The notes: generated by a model not told the origin, from the letters alone. A stretch of DNA of 64,000 bases from Dipylidium caninum (GCA_017562135.1 QEYB01000093.1:868001-932000), one strand, 5' to 3'. Shown: positions 11,225-25,313, counted from the stretch's first letter. Numbers and translations are program-made.

Positions 11225-14200
11225 CTACCGCAACGGATAGAACAATGTGACGCGGCACCCCTAATCACCACCAAGCCCACCCTTTGACACTAAATCCCAC
11301 TTCTCAACCGAAAAACCCAGTACCGAGAAAAAGATAGAGACGAGTGGCAATTGACTGTTTTAGTGATAATGGCGGAAGGCGGATGTTGTGGGACTCGGGG
11401 GCTCTTTCGACACTTGTCCGGGTGTAGCTGTTTGGTCATCTTTGAATGCGTTACGGAGTAAGAGGTATGCTCCTACGTTAGCATTATAAAACCAACTTGT
11501 CTGAGATAAAGAATAACACTGGGATGTCGCTTTAACGGCTTTTCGTGAGGTCCTTGTCAGTTCGACTGCTCACGGCTATGGAATGTTAAAACGAGGACTG
11601 GTCGGAAGACCGTCACTTTGATGTTAGGCACACTGGCTGCACGATTAAGAATCATGTCAAGAGCCACGACTGTCCTAGGCCACGCATCCTTAGATGGAGC
11701 CGTGGAGAGTCTGCGCCAGGAAAACCGGTGATTTGCTTACCTTGCCGCACTTAGCACCAGCTGCTTAAGCCTAAAACAAGAAATGGCGTTTACGAAGCAC
11801 TCAGACAGATACAAGCGCTCATCACGTCGTAGTCAACGAGATTCCTTCTCATCACACCAACTCACCACGACCGCGAGTGCAGAGTCCGCGTCGCGCTCGA
11901 AACATTTCAAGACGGTTTAAACAATCTTTGTTTTGATACAGTTTAAAATTATCAAGGCGTCTAAGCATGGCGTTTTATGCGCCGAAACCAGTTTCAAAAA
12001 AATAACTGAAAATATCGCAACTTTTTTCAGAAATAAACAGGTTACCATTTATAGCAAAATTTTAAGAGTAATTTCGTATGTTCCCTATAGCCCCAAATTT
12101 ACTTTAATGGAGCTGTACATACTGCCGAAACAAGCAATGGCAAAGAGATCGAACACCCTCATATAGATGTCAAACTGACTGACTGCCTTTTTGGTAATTG
12201 TTTATTTCGAATTTACTTCTCGCGCCTGTAGAATTATGTAGTACAATTTTGACATGACTGTATTCACCACACGTCTTGTGCCATCTACGTTATATAGCTC
12301 GTTGTATTATTCTTACTGATGAATGACCGTTGGCAGGATTCTGATCGGCTACGTCACTGGCAAACTTATGGTGAACATTGTACCAATCATTGAGAAGGAA
12401 AGGGCGGAAACTCTATAACGATATGATTTCACAAGTTGTTAACTAAAGGCTCTTTCAGAACATAAAAGACCTACTTTGACACATCTGTAGTAGTTAACAC
12501 CGAAACCATCAAAATATTTCCGTTTTCGAATTTTTCACCAAATCATCTTACGCTTTGTTGGATGAAACATTCTCATTCAAATGTACGTAAACTCGAAAGT
12601 CGACTAACAAGGAAGGTAACTAAATCTCAAATTTTCAATTCCCCTCCGCCACTTCGTTCTGCTGTTATTTATCAGAGAAAAGCTTTTTTGCATTTACTTA
12701 ATTTTATGACCAATCTTTGAAGACTAACCTTAACGGAGCTACAGTACAACCGGCTAGAAATACATGCCTTGACTTCTTATAGTTTATATAAAATTGGTTA
12801 ATCGTTTTAACGAAGTGGTGACAAAAATATGGGGGAAAAATACGGAACAAATTTTGCGCTACTTTGCTTTTATGTAAAGTGCCACGGATGTTTGGAGGCG
12901 CGAATATTTAGTTTAATTTCGCGGTGTAAACATTGACGACTTTCCTTTTTCCAACGCCGCAACGTTAGTGCAAAACTTCAAGATAGTTAAGTTTTGTGTT
13001 ATTGGCCTCTTTTTTTTCAAAATGAGAATCTAACCTACAGGAATAAAATAAACTTTTCAAAATGACCGAGACGCGATCAGAGTAGTCTGCAGATTACATG
13101 CCTTCATCTCATAACGGATTCGTGAATAAAGAATATCGTTTCCTGGTCTTGTTAATAGCTGTTAGACTAAATGAGCAATTATCTTCGCTCCGAATAATTC
13201 TTTCGTTGACGCAAACCACTGACTTGGTTAGATTCCGAAAACCTTTCACATAATTCGCGAAATTTTCCAATGCACGAGCTTTTAAATCTTTCAGTGGTTG
13301 ATACTAAACTTTGCTATTTTACAACTTTAGAGGTACGAGTTAAACCTTATCACTCTGTGCCATTATTGCTATACGCCATGGGACAACTTAAAGTATTTCC
13401 CTTATGATCAACCCTTTAAATCGTGCCCACATCAATGAAACTGAAATTAATACAAGGAGACTGAAGAGGAATCAATAAAAAACAGTTAAGGAAAAGAAAT
13501 TTTCAGTTACTTTCATTGTATCGCGTACACGCATATAGTCTCTCGCTCTTCGATTATTTGGATGAATCTTACCGGATTACCTGAAGCTAATGAAGCAAAC
13601 AAATTGAATGTCGTAACCGGACACACAGAGGTATAGAATTTGCCATAATCAGACCGAGAGCAGAATGCAGTGAACGGTAGGGTGGTGTCCCTCTCATTAT
13701 AACTTGGGACAGCGTTTAGCACGGATAGACAAAGGCGGTCCAATATGGAAGTTAGACATATGCCAGGCGCAATCTCAAGCTGGTGACAAGTGAGAAGAGG
13801 CCCAGGTATTTGGCCATTGAGTTAGGAGGAAATCGCAAATTCCATACTTGGTTGTGAATGATCTGCGTCTAAATTCTATGAATAAGGAAGCGTCAACTTG
13901 TCGTCCATCGGCGATATCACAACAGCACTGATTTCATCCCAGTATGGCTCACTCCTTTGCCAAGCGTTCAGCGCATATGAGACAGTAGGCAGCGGCTACC
14001 TAAGTTTCTACCCCCTTCGTTGTAGGTTGTCACATGCACAACCATTTACGATGGATTTATTCTGACTAATTTAGTTGTGGAATCCAGTCATGTGCTGAAG
14101 AAACGGGTAACCACAGTCATAAATGGAAAAATCATATGAAACGAACACTGACCAACTTGTGGAATTTGTTGGGGTCGGCTTGTTAAAAGATGCCTAGAAA

Positions 14201-17200
14201 GTAGAAGCCTCCATTTTAGCAGGTGAATTTATTACTGGGGCAAACTCCAATCTAGGATAATGCGGCTTTTAGGCGAACAGCTTCTACTCAAATTCCAATA
14301 GTCGGAAGAATCACTGAAGATTTTTGTCGCAAGTGCTATTGTTATGTATATGTTAACTCAGGGTCTACGAGTACTGAAGCGAGATTTTCTAAGGAACGCA
14401 AAGACGACAAATCTATTGTCACAAGAGGAAAAGGAAGGATTTCAACCGCATAGTTACGTTCAACCGAATATTAAGTTTTAAGGCGGTGACTTGGGAATAA
14501 GTTGCTATAGAGCAATGAATAATCGCTTATAGTGTTTGTGGTTAAGAGCAGAAGTGTTTTATTTGAAATGGCCTTTATGGTTCCAACCTCACTCAACCAA
14601 CCTCTGCCTTCCTTCCGACGACATGGCAACGTCACCACGGCGAGTGAGTAGGACGGTGCCTGCTGGCGGCCAGGAATGGTTTCTAGTTCTCGTATTCATC
14701 TCCTATAGTCTTGACGATAACTGAGACTGATGAAGAAACTGAGTATAACGAGGCCTTTTTGACGTGGCTGAGTGATAAAGTTGTTGGACGCGGCGATGAG
14801 AAAAACAGTTGCAGACGGGTGCGTGCAAGTTGCCACGTCTCCTCCAACGACGGCGCCATGGAGCCACAAATTCTGACGATTGTCTACGAGTGGATGAAAG
14901 GCGGAGGAACACCACCTTAGTACAGACGATGACAAAGTTTGATGGCATCTGGGGCCTCCAGAGCTGAAGAGTCACATTAATGCCCCAAAGCCTTAAGGTC
15001 AGAAAAAGTTAATTTTTGGGAGAACAAAAGTTAGCAAGGCGACAAAACAACATGCAGTTGCGATAAGAACTAATGTGGTGCAGTCGCCGCTTTGACGATA
15101 AATCTTCAGTTTACCCAAAGACGTCTTTCTAGAAGTACAGAAAAAGGGAAATGGCGAAAATGTTTCTGGCTAATTACCAAAACAACTTGACAAGGACGGT
15201 TTGTATGTCATTAATTAAGCATGAATATGTGCGCAGTTAGGAGTTTTACACAGTCTTTGTGAGTTTGCACGTCCTCAGCCACAGCATTTGGTCGAGTTAA
15301 AGAAGAAATTTAAGTTTGAGTTTCCACAAATTTACAGCCAACGAAGACGCGGGACACAAATCAAGCTGTTTACGTAGCTCGCTCTAATTTACCTTGAGAC
15401 GTCGTCAACTTTTGCACGATTTTGCAAAAAAGAGAAGCCAATGCAATCGTGGCTTTATGAATCCCATTGGGAAATCATCAACCTTTGCGACGTTTCCACC
15501 ATCACCGCAGACAAATGGACCGATGCAAAAACCCGACTGATTTGCGGCAAAGATGCTATATAAAAGTCGTTGAAGTTGTTTTCGGCCGAAAGGGAAGGAC
15601 TTTGAATATGTAACTTAAGCAAGGCCGGATTATGGCACAAATGACGCCGTAGTTGAGTCTAGAGGGTAGAGATCTGCTCTACATAAGTGGGATGTTTTGA
15701 ATAAACGGAGGTAAGACTGGTACCCATAAACGTGCCACCTAGACAGGCCTCCGAGGGGGGCGAGACGTCAAGGGGCTAACTGGAAGCTACTTGGAAGACA
15801 TTCGCAAATGGCAGAGCTGGAAGGGGGGGGGAGGAGGACTCAGGGAGGAGGCGGAAATGTCGGGTGTACGAGGCGGCCGCACTGACCAACGGCAGCCCGA
15901 CGTACCTCTGCCCCCAGTCACGTCCGATCAGACCGCCTCAGATGCATTAGCCGGAGCGTATGTCGGTGTCGGACGAAAGGCTTGCACCAACTCAAGCGCC
16001 TCCCATTCGATGGGATAGAAATATGAGGATAACAAGGGAATATAAAGGAAATCGAGGTCAAGAAAGCACGAGAAGTGTGAGGAAACCATAAAACTATCCT
16101 CTGGCAGTCGTTTTTGTCCGAGGGCCCAGCAACGAATGGAAGGCGACGAGAAGATCGGTTTCCTTTTTCTTTCTCATTAATTGTCACTCATAATGCAGTC
16201 TTCCGGAGCCTTCACGTTAGTGTTTGCGTCAGCCACATATGCTAACATGAAAACTTTCATCTGATCTGCCGCCTCTCCTTCCGCGTTTCCTCGCCGGCCT
16301 GGGCAATTTCCTTCCAATCCTATTAACTTTGTCGTCGCTGGTGCAACATATTCGTGAGGCCCAAAGGTAGCATGCGGCCACAGCGTGTACCACATCAAGT
16401 CATGGCGGTCGGATGTGCAGAATAGCGTGGACCGAGCCATTAGGCCGGTGTTAAAAGAGCACATTGGCTGTGCCTGCGGCGGGGAACGGAGGTGGGTGCA
16501 CTGACGGTAGTGGTTCTGACGCCAGCATGGAGCCATAGCTCATCTGAATCGTTTCACGTGGTAAACGTAGTACCTCGATGAACTTTTACGACGTGGAATT
16601 ATGGTGATTTGTCTTTACGGGGAACATCGGTGTGATGGCCAAATAAGGAGTTTCGGCAGCTGCTCGCCATGCCCTTGAAGCCACCTCGATTGCGCTGCCT
16701 CCTGCCCCGGTCGGACGTAGGGGCTGAAGGGGAGAGTGAGAGAACGTCGGGCAGGCGAAGAGGGTTTTGTGGCTGATTCGACTGCCCCTTTGCTCCAGCG
16801 CACACTGGCCACGTGCTCTTTTACGGCTCTAGGCAGAGAAGAGAACACCCAATCTGTCACATGGTGACGTCAGGAATTTCCGTTTTCGCCTATCCACCTC
16901 CGCTAAACGGAGGTACAAGGGCACAGCCTCTGGCGAAACCGCCCTGCCCCTTTCATGTCGGTGGGTTCACGGACATGGTGGTAGACGAGGCCTGAGGAGG
17001 TGCATTGAGAGGCTGCCTTGGAATTTTCCTGCCACTACAATGCCAACGCAGACGTTTAGAGCAGAAGCATCCCTGTCTTGACAAATCAAAGTTTTATTGT
17101 CCTTTCCGCGGGTGAGTCACGAAATTTCCTCCGTTCACGTCCACTCGCAACTTACAGCCTTGGCCATTTCCTTTTTTTGCTCGCGTCCACTCTCCGACCT

Positions 17201-18815
17201 TGTACCAACAGAGGTGACAGTTGCTGACGCTGTTTTGGCCAAAAAAAGCAACCCACCACCGCCTTTTCTCCGCTGACGAACTCTCGCCCCATGACGTTGC
17301 GGTGGCGGAATCGGAATGTGCGCGTTGCAACAGGCCGTCGTGCCGAATTGGCCGCCTCATGGCATTAACCTTAGGCGATTTGCCAAAGGGGAAGCAATAA
17401 ATACGGCGGAGCAATTTCAGAATGCGTTGAAGCGGAAGTCGATAGTATCATTCTTGCTGCATTGCCTTTGAAGCGCGCGCCTGCTGCTCCCCTTCTCCCC
17501 TCCAAGAAGTTGACAGAAGCCGCACCACTTCATCCAATTGAGACTTTGAAAACGCCTCAATGCACGCGAGATTAGGAGGCAAAAGGGACTGTAGATGCGG
17601 AGGCACAGAGGCACGAAATCCATCTCCCTCTGCCTCTGCTAACCCATGCTGATTGATGGAAGATAGGTTTGTGAGGGCTGAACAACGGTTTTACATTGAC
17701 GACTGTTATTTCGAGGTGCTCCGACGTCTATATTTCGCCCACCCCTCTTTTCCGCACCAGAACCGTCGCACCCTGGCCACAATGAGCGCAAACGGGAGGG
17801 TTGCGCTAGTGTACTTTGGACCGGTGGGGGGAGGTGGAGACTTTCGCGCCTACGCTCTCTGCAGAAAAGACAGCATCAAAAAGGAAAAAACATTGTTTCA
17901 ACAAAGCATGTGAGAGTTCGCCTACAAGAAATCGAAGTGGCGCAGTTAAACAGACAGGCGGCCATAATTTGCAATGGAACCCGAAAAGCGAAACCGGAGT
18001 TTCGTGAAGCTCTCAAGGTCTGGCCCGATCGGACCGAACAGGACCGGACCGGACCGCGACTGAGTACCGACTGTCCATATTAGTTAACAAATGGGCCGCC
18101 GTCCACTTCTTAGTCCTCTTTCGCTCTGCTCCGTCCTTAAAGGACAAGCGAGGATGGAACAGGGACCGGCTACGTCTTTTCGTCACGAAGACGAGGCCAC
18201 ATAATCCTCAAACTGCGTCAGACGTGTTTGTCAGGCGACAATCAGTTGGAAGATGAAGATTCCGGAGTTTCCATCCGCTCGTTGAGCGCCATTTTAACTA
18301 AGTCAAATGTATGCGCATTTGACAAACCTACACACCCACATTGCGAGATCCGGTTGAATGAGGCCTGAAATAAATATGTAACGTAATTATTTTTATCCCT
18401 AGGCAGTTTCTAAAATTAAACCCGCCGCACTGTCGCCTTCTCATGCCTTACCATGTGATTATGCTCAGAACAAATGTAGATTTGTTGACTTGCGGCTGGC
18501 CTCCGCCCAGACGGGGTGCGGCACCTCAGGTCTACCGCCTCCGAGGAGGGTTCCATGTGGCCTTGAAGCTGTATTGCTGGGTTCGGGGCAAAGTGAATGG
18601 CCGACCAGCCTGGGAGGGCGGATGTGCGATGTGCGATGTGTCCCTAGTCCCCTGTCGCCTGGCCATTCCATGTGAATTATGTCCTGTCCCTGTTCGGCAA
18701 GGCACATTCCACGCTACAGACCATACATCAATTGATATTTTCATATGCTTCCTCTTAAATGCGGTCGAGTGTGCCATCAAAGTCCTGCAGGCCGCTGACG
18801 GTGGTTGGAATGCAC

Positions 18816-18865
18816 CAACTAGTTCTCGCAGAGCCACGTCCAACTAGTTCTCGCAGAGCCACGTG
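18816..18865. repeat. 25-bp tandem duplication
   Basis: Two adjacent copies of a 25-bp unit beginning CAACTAGTTCTCGCAGAGCC (18816-18840 and 18841-18865). They are identical except for the last base, which suggests a recent local duplication in non-coding DNA. Confidence 0.95.
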
Positions 18866-20536
18866 ACGAGGCTCGGTCTCCGCGCCACTCGTTCAGAGCC
18901 GAGTTGATGGCTACCTCACCTGTCAAAATAATGCGAATGCTCTTATGTGACTTTAGACAGGGTCGTGCTGTTGACTGGAGACAATCTCACCATGCCAGGA
19001 AGTGCTGCCGTCAATCTCATGCATCTTCGGCTGACGGTAGACTCTCGCGTTAGTAGCATTCATATAGGGAGCCTCTTTAATTGCAAAGGCTGCAATTAAA
19101 ACCATCCTCGCACAAATTACAGAACGACGTCGACGAACACGCCTACAGAGTATTGTCAAAATGAGTCCACCTAGCCGTAATTACAGCCTTGGCGGACAGC
19201 GCTCTTCCCTTTTAGTCTGGTCTCGGGCCTTCGCTGCCTCCGCACTGCTCCCAAGAAGTCATTTGAACCTATCGAAGGTAAAATGAATTTCTCCATGCGA
19301 ACAAATGAATTGGCGAGTAACTGTTCGGTTTTGCGTCTCACTTGCCATCGAATGAGACGCCAATCGTCGAGCGCACGTGGAATAGAAGGCGCCTTGGTCG
19401 GCGGAAGGGCTCACTACGTCCTCGTCTCCAATGACAACCGACAGAGGGTGAAACATGCCACCACAAATCGGAACACACGATTCGCGGCTCACTACTCCAC
19501 TTGCCCATACGAGCATTATAATGGCAAGGAGCGACCATACATCATCTGCCCTCTCCTATCCCATCCTATCGCGCCACATTCTACTGGACTCGACCAAAGC
19601 CCCCGCCTCCTTCTCTCGCTAGCTCCACTCGCGTGATGTTTAGTCCTAATCCCCTGAGGCCAATGCCGCGAGTGAAGATGACTGTGCGAATGCGGCTAGG
19701 GAAAGTGCAAGAGAGTACGCGGTCGCCGGTTCTAACACTCGCAAACTGATTACCGGCTGATCTCGTCTCGGTGCCGCCTGATTTACTTACTGTTCAAGGC
19801 AAGGATGCTATTATACCGAGCATTCAGACATCCGCCGAGGGGTAGGACTTCCACCTTACTCGCCAGTGTGAGGGAGGTGCCGCTCTCCCCCACTCTTCCT
19901 CGAGACCTGCTTAATCCGCGACTCTCCCGACGTGTACGTGGGTCTGGGGTCACGAGGCGCCGGTGCAGAACAGAAGGAGTTTCGAGACGGGCGGAACAAC
20001 CAACGCTCGGGGTCACAGCTACACCTCGTGAAAGAGCGGGCTCTGCCATGGCTTTTCACCTCCGCCCTGGCACTGGTCAGCGGAGGGCGCGAAGCGGACT
20101 GTCTCACAAGGTCTGCCGCATCAATCGAGAGGAATTCCTTTCTGCTCCACTGGTGGAAGTACCTTTCCACAAGGCTGCTGTTAATTTTTCGCTGTAGTAA
20201 ATCATGAATTGTGCCATGGTGGGGCGGGTGGCAGCACCCAAATGAACACTCTTCTCCGTAAGGTGGAATTTAGACCCGGAGGTAATCCGCCAAGAAGGCA
20301 GGAGTAGTCACAAAACTCCAACAACTCGGCGGAATACAGTCGGTTGTCGTCCAGACACGAATTGCGGCCTGGACGGTACGTTATTCCGCAGTAAAGAATG
20401 ACATGGAGTGACAAGTAAACTGGAAATACGCAGCATAAAAAGGCACACGATAGACAGCCCTAACACATAGTGTAAATATAGCCGAAAGGCATTAATTCTA
20501 TAAATACCGCGCCCCACAGCCACTCAGTGCCACACA

Positions 20537-20626
20537 CCCCCTCGCTTTCCTTTCCTCCCCTTTCCTCACCCCTCCCTCCTCCCTTCCCCCCTTCCTCCCT
20601 GCCTCCCTCTCTTTATCTCCCCTTTT
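20537..20626. repeat. 90-nt polypyrimidine tract
   Basis: An almost uninterrupted run of C and T on the + strand (purines only at a few positions), built of CCCT/CCTT-like units. The complementary strand is polypurine. Such mirror-like tracts can form triplex (H-DNA) structures. No coding role is seen. Confidence 0.85.
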
Positions 20627-23361
20627 AGTAACTTTTGCTTTCCTACAAGTTCATGTTCTACGAGATGGCATAATGACAAACGCCTTCATTAGGCCAACAA
20701 AAGATGCTGGCGGCAGTAAAGCACTATTGTCGCACCCACATTGCTTGCAACGTGTGAAAAGGAGAGAAGCAAAATCTTAAGTAGAGTCTTACAAAAACGC
20801 TGAATCGGGATGGAGTTATGAAAGTGGGGCGGGGGCGAAATGATAACTTTGCGCTCAAGTGATGTGTGAACAGAAGGATTTGACATTCATCGTCTAGTGG
20901 TTGGGCCTGCAGGCCAGCATTCTTTGTCTTCTTTCGTGGAGTTCACCAGGTCATCCACACCGCTGCAATCGCCTACTCCACCGGGGTGAAGAATGACGGC
21001 AGTCCTCACTGTTACGTCGCTCCTCGGGCCTCGGTGAACCAGATGCTTGTTTGACAAGCCCCGCACCTGACCTCTGAAAGCTCAGCAACTGGGCTTTTAG
21101 AATATTCTCGAAAGGGATAACATCGTGCAAGCTCACGAAGACCGTGTAGAGACCAAATGCTTTCCAATATTTGGTGACCGCGGTCTAAAATGTATAAATA
21201 AGATGTGCGTCCTGAAATATTCCCATGCCCTTTCAGTAGTTAATGTGAGCTAATAGATGCTACTTAGTGGGGCTTGGAAGTAGCATGAACACGGAAATAT
21301 GTGGGAATAAATGGACGGAGGGGAAGAGCACGTATCATTAAAGAGGCGATAAAAGATGCATTATACGCAGGGAGGGCGTTCGCTCCCATTAAAGAGACCG
21401 TCTTGTGCTGAGTGAGCATTTGTTTAGATGTATTAGAGTCGAATAGGCGGTGTATTTTACTCTTTTCGGTCCTCCCGGCTACAGATCTGGAAATACCGCG
21501 CGGCCTTCCAAAATGGTGTTAAACTCGGTCTAGAGCGTTCCTAATTTCGTTGGTCGTTCACCCAATGCGATTTGTGAGTGTCTGGTTCCAAGATACTCGT
21601 TTAAGCGCACCTTACGAAATAAACACCAATTGTGGTGAATTAACATATAATCTAAGGCTTGTGAATGCGAAAAAACCTTGAAAGCTCCAAGTGTCCTCGT
21701 CGGAAAGTGTGTTCACGAGAGTCCGCGCTGGTCTGAGGGTTTACTACCTCGCCTCGAACGACGGAAGGAACCACGCTGTGGCCATTGGTAGCACATCCAA
21801 AGTCAGATCGCCTCGGATGCAATTTCGCCTTATAAAATGTCGTTACCCAAAAATTGCGGACAAAAGTACACCGCGCAGGCCAGTTAATGAGACGAGAATC
21901 TCCTCCCCAAATTGGCATTTCGGCATGTCGACTTCACTTCTGCCTCGCATTTCATTAAGCCCAACCAGAGCTGACAACCGACAGACGGAGCTGGGGCGGT
22001 GATCGGCGTCCGCTAAATGAACCGGCATTTGCCTTTGAGCACTTTTACTTAGACTGGACGCACCTCTGAGGGGAGCAGGGACTCGTACCCCATTTTTGCC
22101 GATTAGCGAGGAGAAATCTTCTCCCCTACTCCTACAAATTTATTACCGGCATGGAGGAGTAAAATAATAATAACATCGCCGTTTTGGTTACAAGCGGCCC
22201 TGAAGAAGGACGCCTTCAATACCCGTGGTTCGCTGTAGGTGGGCGGGCAGGAAATGTGTGCACAGGGAGGAAGAAACCGAGGCAAGGTGGACGCACCTCG
22301 GGCGCCTCGAGTAGCAGAGGCGGGTGCGAAGGTCAAGACAAGCCAAGTAAATAGCTGTCATCCCACTCCTCGTCTTACAACGCGAATTCCTCAGTCGTCC
22401 TAACGCTTGCCACTCTGACAAGTACCTGATGGAGACAAAAACGAACGACTATGACAGTCAATCAACATCCACCAGGCTGTAACCTCGAGGCTCTTGTAAG
22501 CCCCCTAAAAGCGTAATCTTGAAGAGGCCTCCGCGAAACCCAAACACACTCGTCGCCTGCTGACTCGTCATTTTTGGTGTGTTCTACTTTTTGGCACAAC
22601 ACACACGCAGATGGTGTGAGGGAAGACGGAAGGTGGCTCAATTGCAGGAGATCTGAGCACCTCCACGACGGTACTGCGACCTGCCTACTCCACCTTCAAC
22701 CGCCAGTCCTGATAAGGGAAAGTGGCAAACGACTTCAGAGGAGACGAAATTGAAAAATTAACGTGAGCACACTGGTAATCAAGGAATCACTAATTTCGCA
22801 AATGACATGGGCACGAAATGCCCGCCTATGTACAAATGGCTGCGACGACCACAAACATAGTATAAACGTAAAAGAGTGGGAAGATGATGCCGTTAGATGT
22901 ACAGGAGACGGGTGGAATTGTGGGCGGTAAAAGCCGCAGACGCACAGGGATGTCTCTTGTTCGTCTGCTCGCGTGTGTTGAGAAGGAAGTCACTGTGGTT
23001 GTTCGGTCTGAGGTTGATTTTGAGCGTCCAACTGCAATTTCATGGCAAATTTTTGGGCATTGTCTTGCATCGCGGCTGGAGGGAGATCGGAAAAACTAAT
23101 GTTGTGACACGTCAGAATACATTTTGATAGAAGAGCAAGCCTTTTCTTAAACTTTTGGTGTCGTGCTAATGTCTTTTATCACTTAGACTTCCTAACCAAG
23201 GACGAAATCGAGCAATAGGAGTATAAAATTGGCTAGACATCTTGTGAAGCTCTTTGTGATAGCATCATTGCCGACAATAAAGCCGTATAAAACAAGATTT
23301 GCTGTAATTACTTCCTCTGTATCGTGACTTATAAGTAGAAAATAGGTTTGGACGCTCTTAC

Positions 23362-23826
23362 CAGCCGTCGACCAAAATTGGACGGAGTGCACGAGGCGGG
23401 AATGCTCCTCCAGAAGTCGGAAAAATTCTTTCGCTCGACCCGCAGCTTCCACACGTGTAAATTCGAAGGCAAATTCGGTATTGCGGCGTCGATTAATGCG
23501 GTCGGCTATTGACAACCTTCGAACCCGCATTTCGCTATCAGTGGGAGCTAAAATTTAGTGGAAAATTGCCTCGAAGTTAACTGATGAAACCGTTTAGAGG
23601 TCCCAGTAAAGCAAAACTCACCATCATGCATGCCAAGTCGGGAGTCCACTGAATCGCTCAAGACATCATCGGCTTCGTCGATCTCGACCATGTCATTTTC
23701 ACCGTTTTCGTTCAACAGTGCAATGCTCACAACAGAGTGACTCCTTTGATTCTGCGTTTGTGGCGATTTCTCAGACATGGACCCAAATGAAACAGTGCGA
23801 TTCATTTCCGGAATTGTAGCAGCCAT
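23362..23826 (-). CDS. Gene X: unrecognised protein, first two coding exons (N-terminal part)
   Basis: Exon 1 (23622-23826, 205 nt) starts with ATG in a strong CCGCCATGG context and ends in phase 1 at GTGAGT. A TTTTAG acceptor opens exon 2 (23362-23547, 186 nt), which keeps frame and ends in phase 1 at GTAAGA. Together they encode about 130 residues. The first about 68 are Ser- and acid-rich (VEIDEADDVLSDSVDSRLG). The next part is basic and helical (MRVRRLSIADRINRRRNTEF, then RAKEFFRLLEEHSRLVHSV). There is no signal peptide or membrane segment in this part. I do not recognise the family. The intron of 74 nt, matching phases, consensus splice sites and an upstream TATA box together make this a real gene start. 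Downstream exons lie to the left and are not established. Confidence 0.72.
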
Positions 23827-23883
23827 GGCGGTGCACTGCCTTACCTTTTGCGGTACCTGCCTAGTCTACAGACACCACGCGAC

Positions 23884-23894
23884 TTTATATAAAA
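23884..23894 (-). promoter_or_regulatory. TATA box of gene X
   Basis: The minus strand reads CTTTTATATAAAG here, containing a TATATAAA core. It lies about 60 nt upstream of the gene X start codon at 23826, which would give a 5' leader of only about 30 nt. A TATA box, short leader and strong Kozak ATG in the right order support each other. Confidence 0.55.
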
Positions 23895-24784
23895 GAGCGG
23901 GTAGCAGATGCCCGACGCACCAATGAGACCACGACCTTGTCGCAATGCTCGCTGTGATTGGCTGAGGAGCATTTAGGTTATCATCGTAGCGTGGACATCG
24001 CCACGAGGTGATGTAAGTTAGAGTTGGTAAAAAATTGTTGTGATGACCCTCTTATATTTGCGCTAAGCCAGAGGATTGGAGTGGTGGACAGGGAACGAAT
24101 AAGACAACCCTTCCTCTTTGCCAAAAAGGCTCTGTCTGTCCTGCTCATCCTATCAGGCAATGGCATGAGTGAAGATGTTAGTATTTTCGTTCAGATCGGA
24201 AACAGCATAGTTATTCGAACTGCGACATGGGAAGCGTTGAATGCTTAAGCTCTGGTTATTGGGTCAGGTGAGATGGTAATTCAGCGAAGCTAGGAAGCAT
24301 GAGAGTGTATGACTAAAATATACAGAATGTAGTTTATTCTGCACGACGACGACGACAGTACGCAAATGACTAGCTACCAAGTCACGAAGGAACGGCCTAA
24401 TCGGTCATCACTTCCAGTAGTGTTTAAGTAAGGACGGTTAGATTACGCCCAGTCTCCATGTCGAGCATAATTGTTCGCTCAGTCTAGAATTTGGGCTGGT
24501 TGAATTATTCGTCGAGGGAAGAAATGAAGGAGGTGGTTGAAAAATAATTTGCGCAGACAAAGCTGGTGACACCCTGGAGAATAAAGAGTGTAATGTTTAT
24601 CGTAACAATAGAAAAAGTCCACTCAAAATGCCTTGCCCTGGAAGGTTCTAGCGTCATTGTCTAATTAGTCGCCTACTGTCAAGAAGTTCCTGCTTAGTCT
24701 TGGTGATTTTCCATAACTCGTGTTATACGCCGACACTGCCTCACCAGGGTTGCATGGAATCTCAATTGTGCCTTCCTTCTTATT

Positions 24785-24822
24785 GCCATCAGGGAAGAAC
24801 TGCGCCATCAGGGAAGAACTGC
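24785..24822. repeat. 19-bp perfect tandem duplication
   Basis: Two perfect adjacent copies of GCCATCAGGGAAGAACTGC (24785-24803 and 24804-24822) in non-coding DNA. They appear to be a local slippage or repair duplication. Confidence 0.95.
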
Positions 24823-25298
24823 ACCTTCTCCTCATCCTCCGAGAGCAGAGCGCACATCCTCAGCAACCTCACCTCCGCTTTCGACGTCTGCAGTCAACGT
24901 GGAAAATGCCCTAAGGCTCACAGATGAGAAGTAGGTTTATTATCAAGTTGAGGTGGATCACAAAAAGCCGATGGAGACTGACAGGCCGGCATAAATGAGA
25001 GGAGAAACAAAGGAGTGCCGGAAAAGTTAACGAATGAACTTGGCGAAAGACGCAAAAACCAGGGTCATGGACGACTGTCTGCTCCGCCAATCTGAGACTG
25101 TGGGGCATCGGTATAAGACAAAGGACAAAGGAAAGGGAAGAGGACAGATTTTCACTTGCCTCGTCCACCCTAAGATTTTAACTACAAATTACAATCGTAA
25201 GAGGCAATGAAGAGTAATTAAATCGTAATTAGCTGACAAGGAAAGCATCTTGATTTTGGTAAGTGATCCTGTCTGTTGCTCAGTCACTAGGCGATGCT

Positions 25299-25313
25299 GA
25301 GAGAGAGAGAGAG
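25299..25313. repeat. GA microsatellite
   Basis: About seven GA units followed by a G-run. Simple sequence, no other signal. Confidence 0.85.

Larger units (their letters stand above)
10963..23361. other. 12.4-kb stretch without established genes; likely mostly intronic or intergenic
   Basis: No recognisable domain is found on either strand. The left part (about 11.9-14.5 kb) is A/T-rich and the right part more G/C-rich. If gene X continues leftward, much of this is its intron. Contents listed separately: a possible terminal exon (11052-11224), a 25-bp tandem duplication (18816-18865) and a pyrimidine tract (20537-20626). A run of short GGACC units lies near 18037-18056. Other open frames lack splice context or motifs. 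Confidence 0.5.

Noticed and set aside
16177..16536. 119-codon minus-strand open frame considered as a gene X exon
   Set aside because: No acceptor in phase 1 at a sensible position and no recognisable protein; left unassigned.
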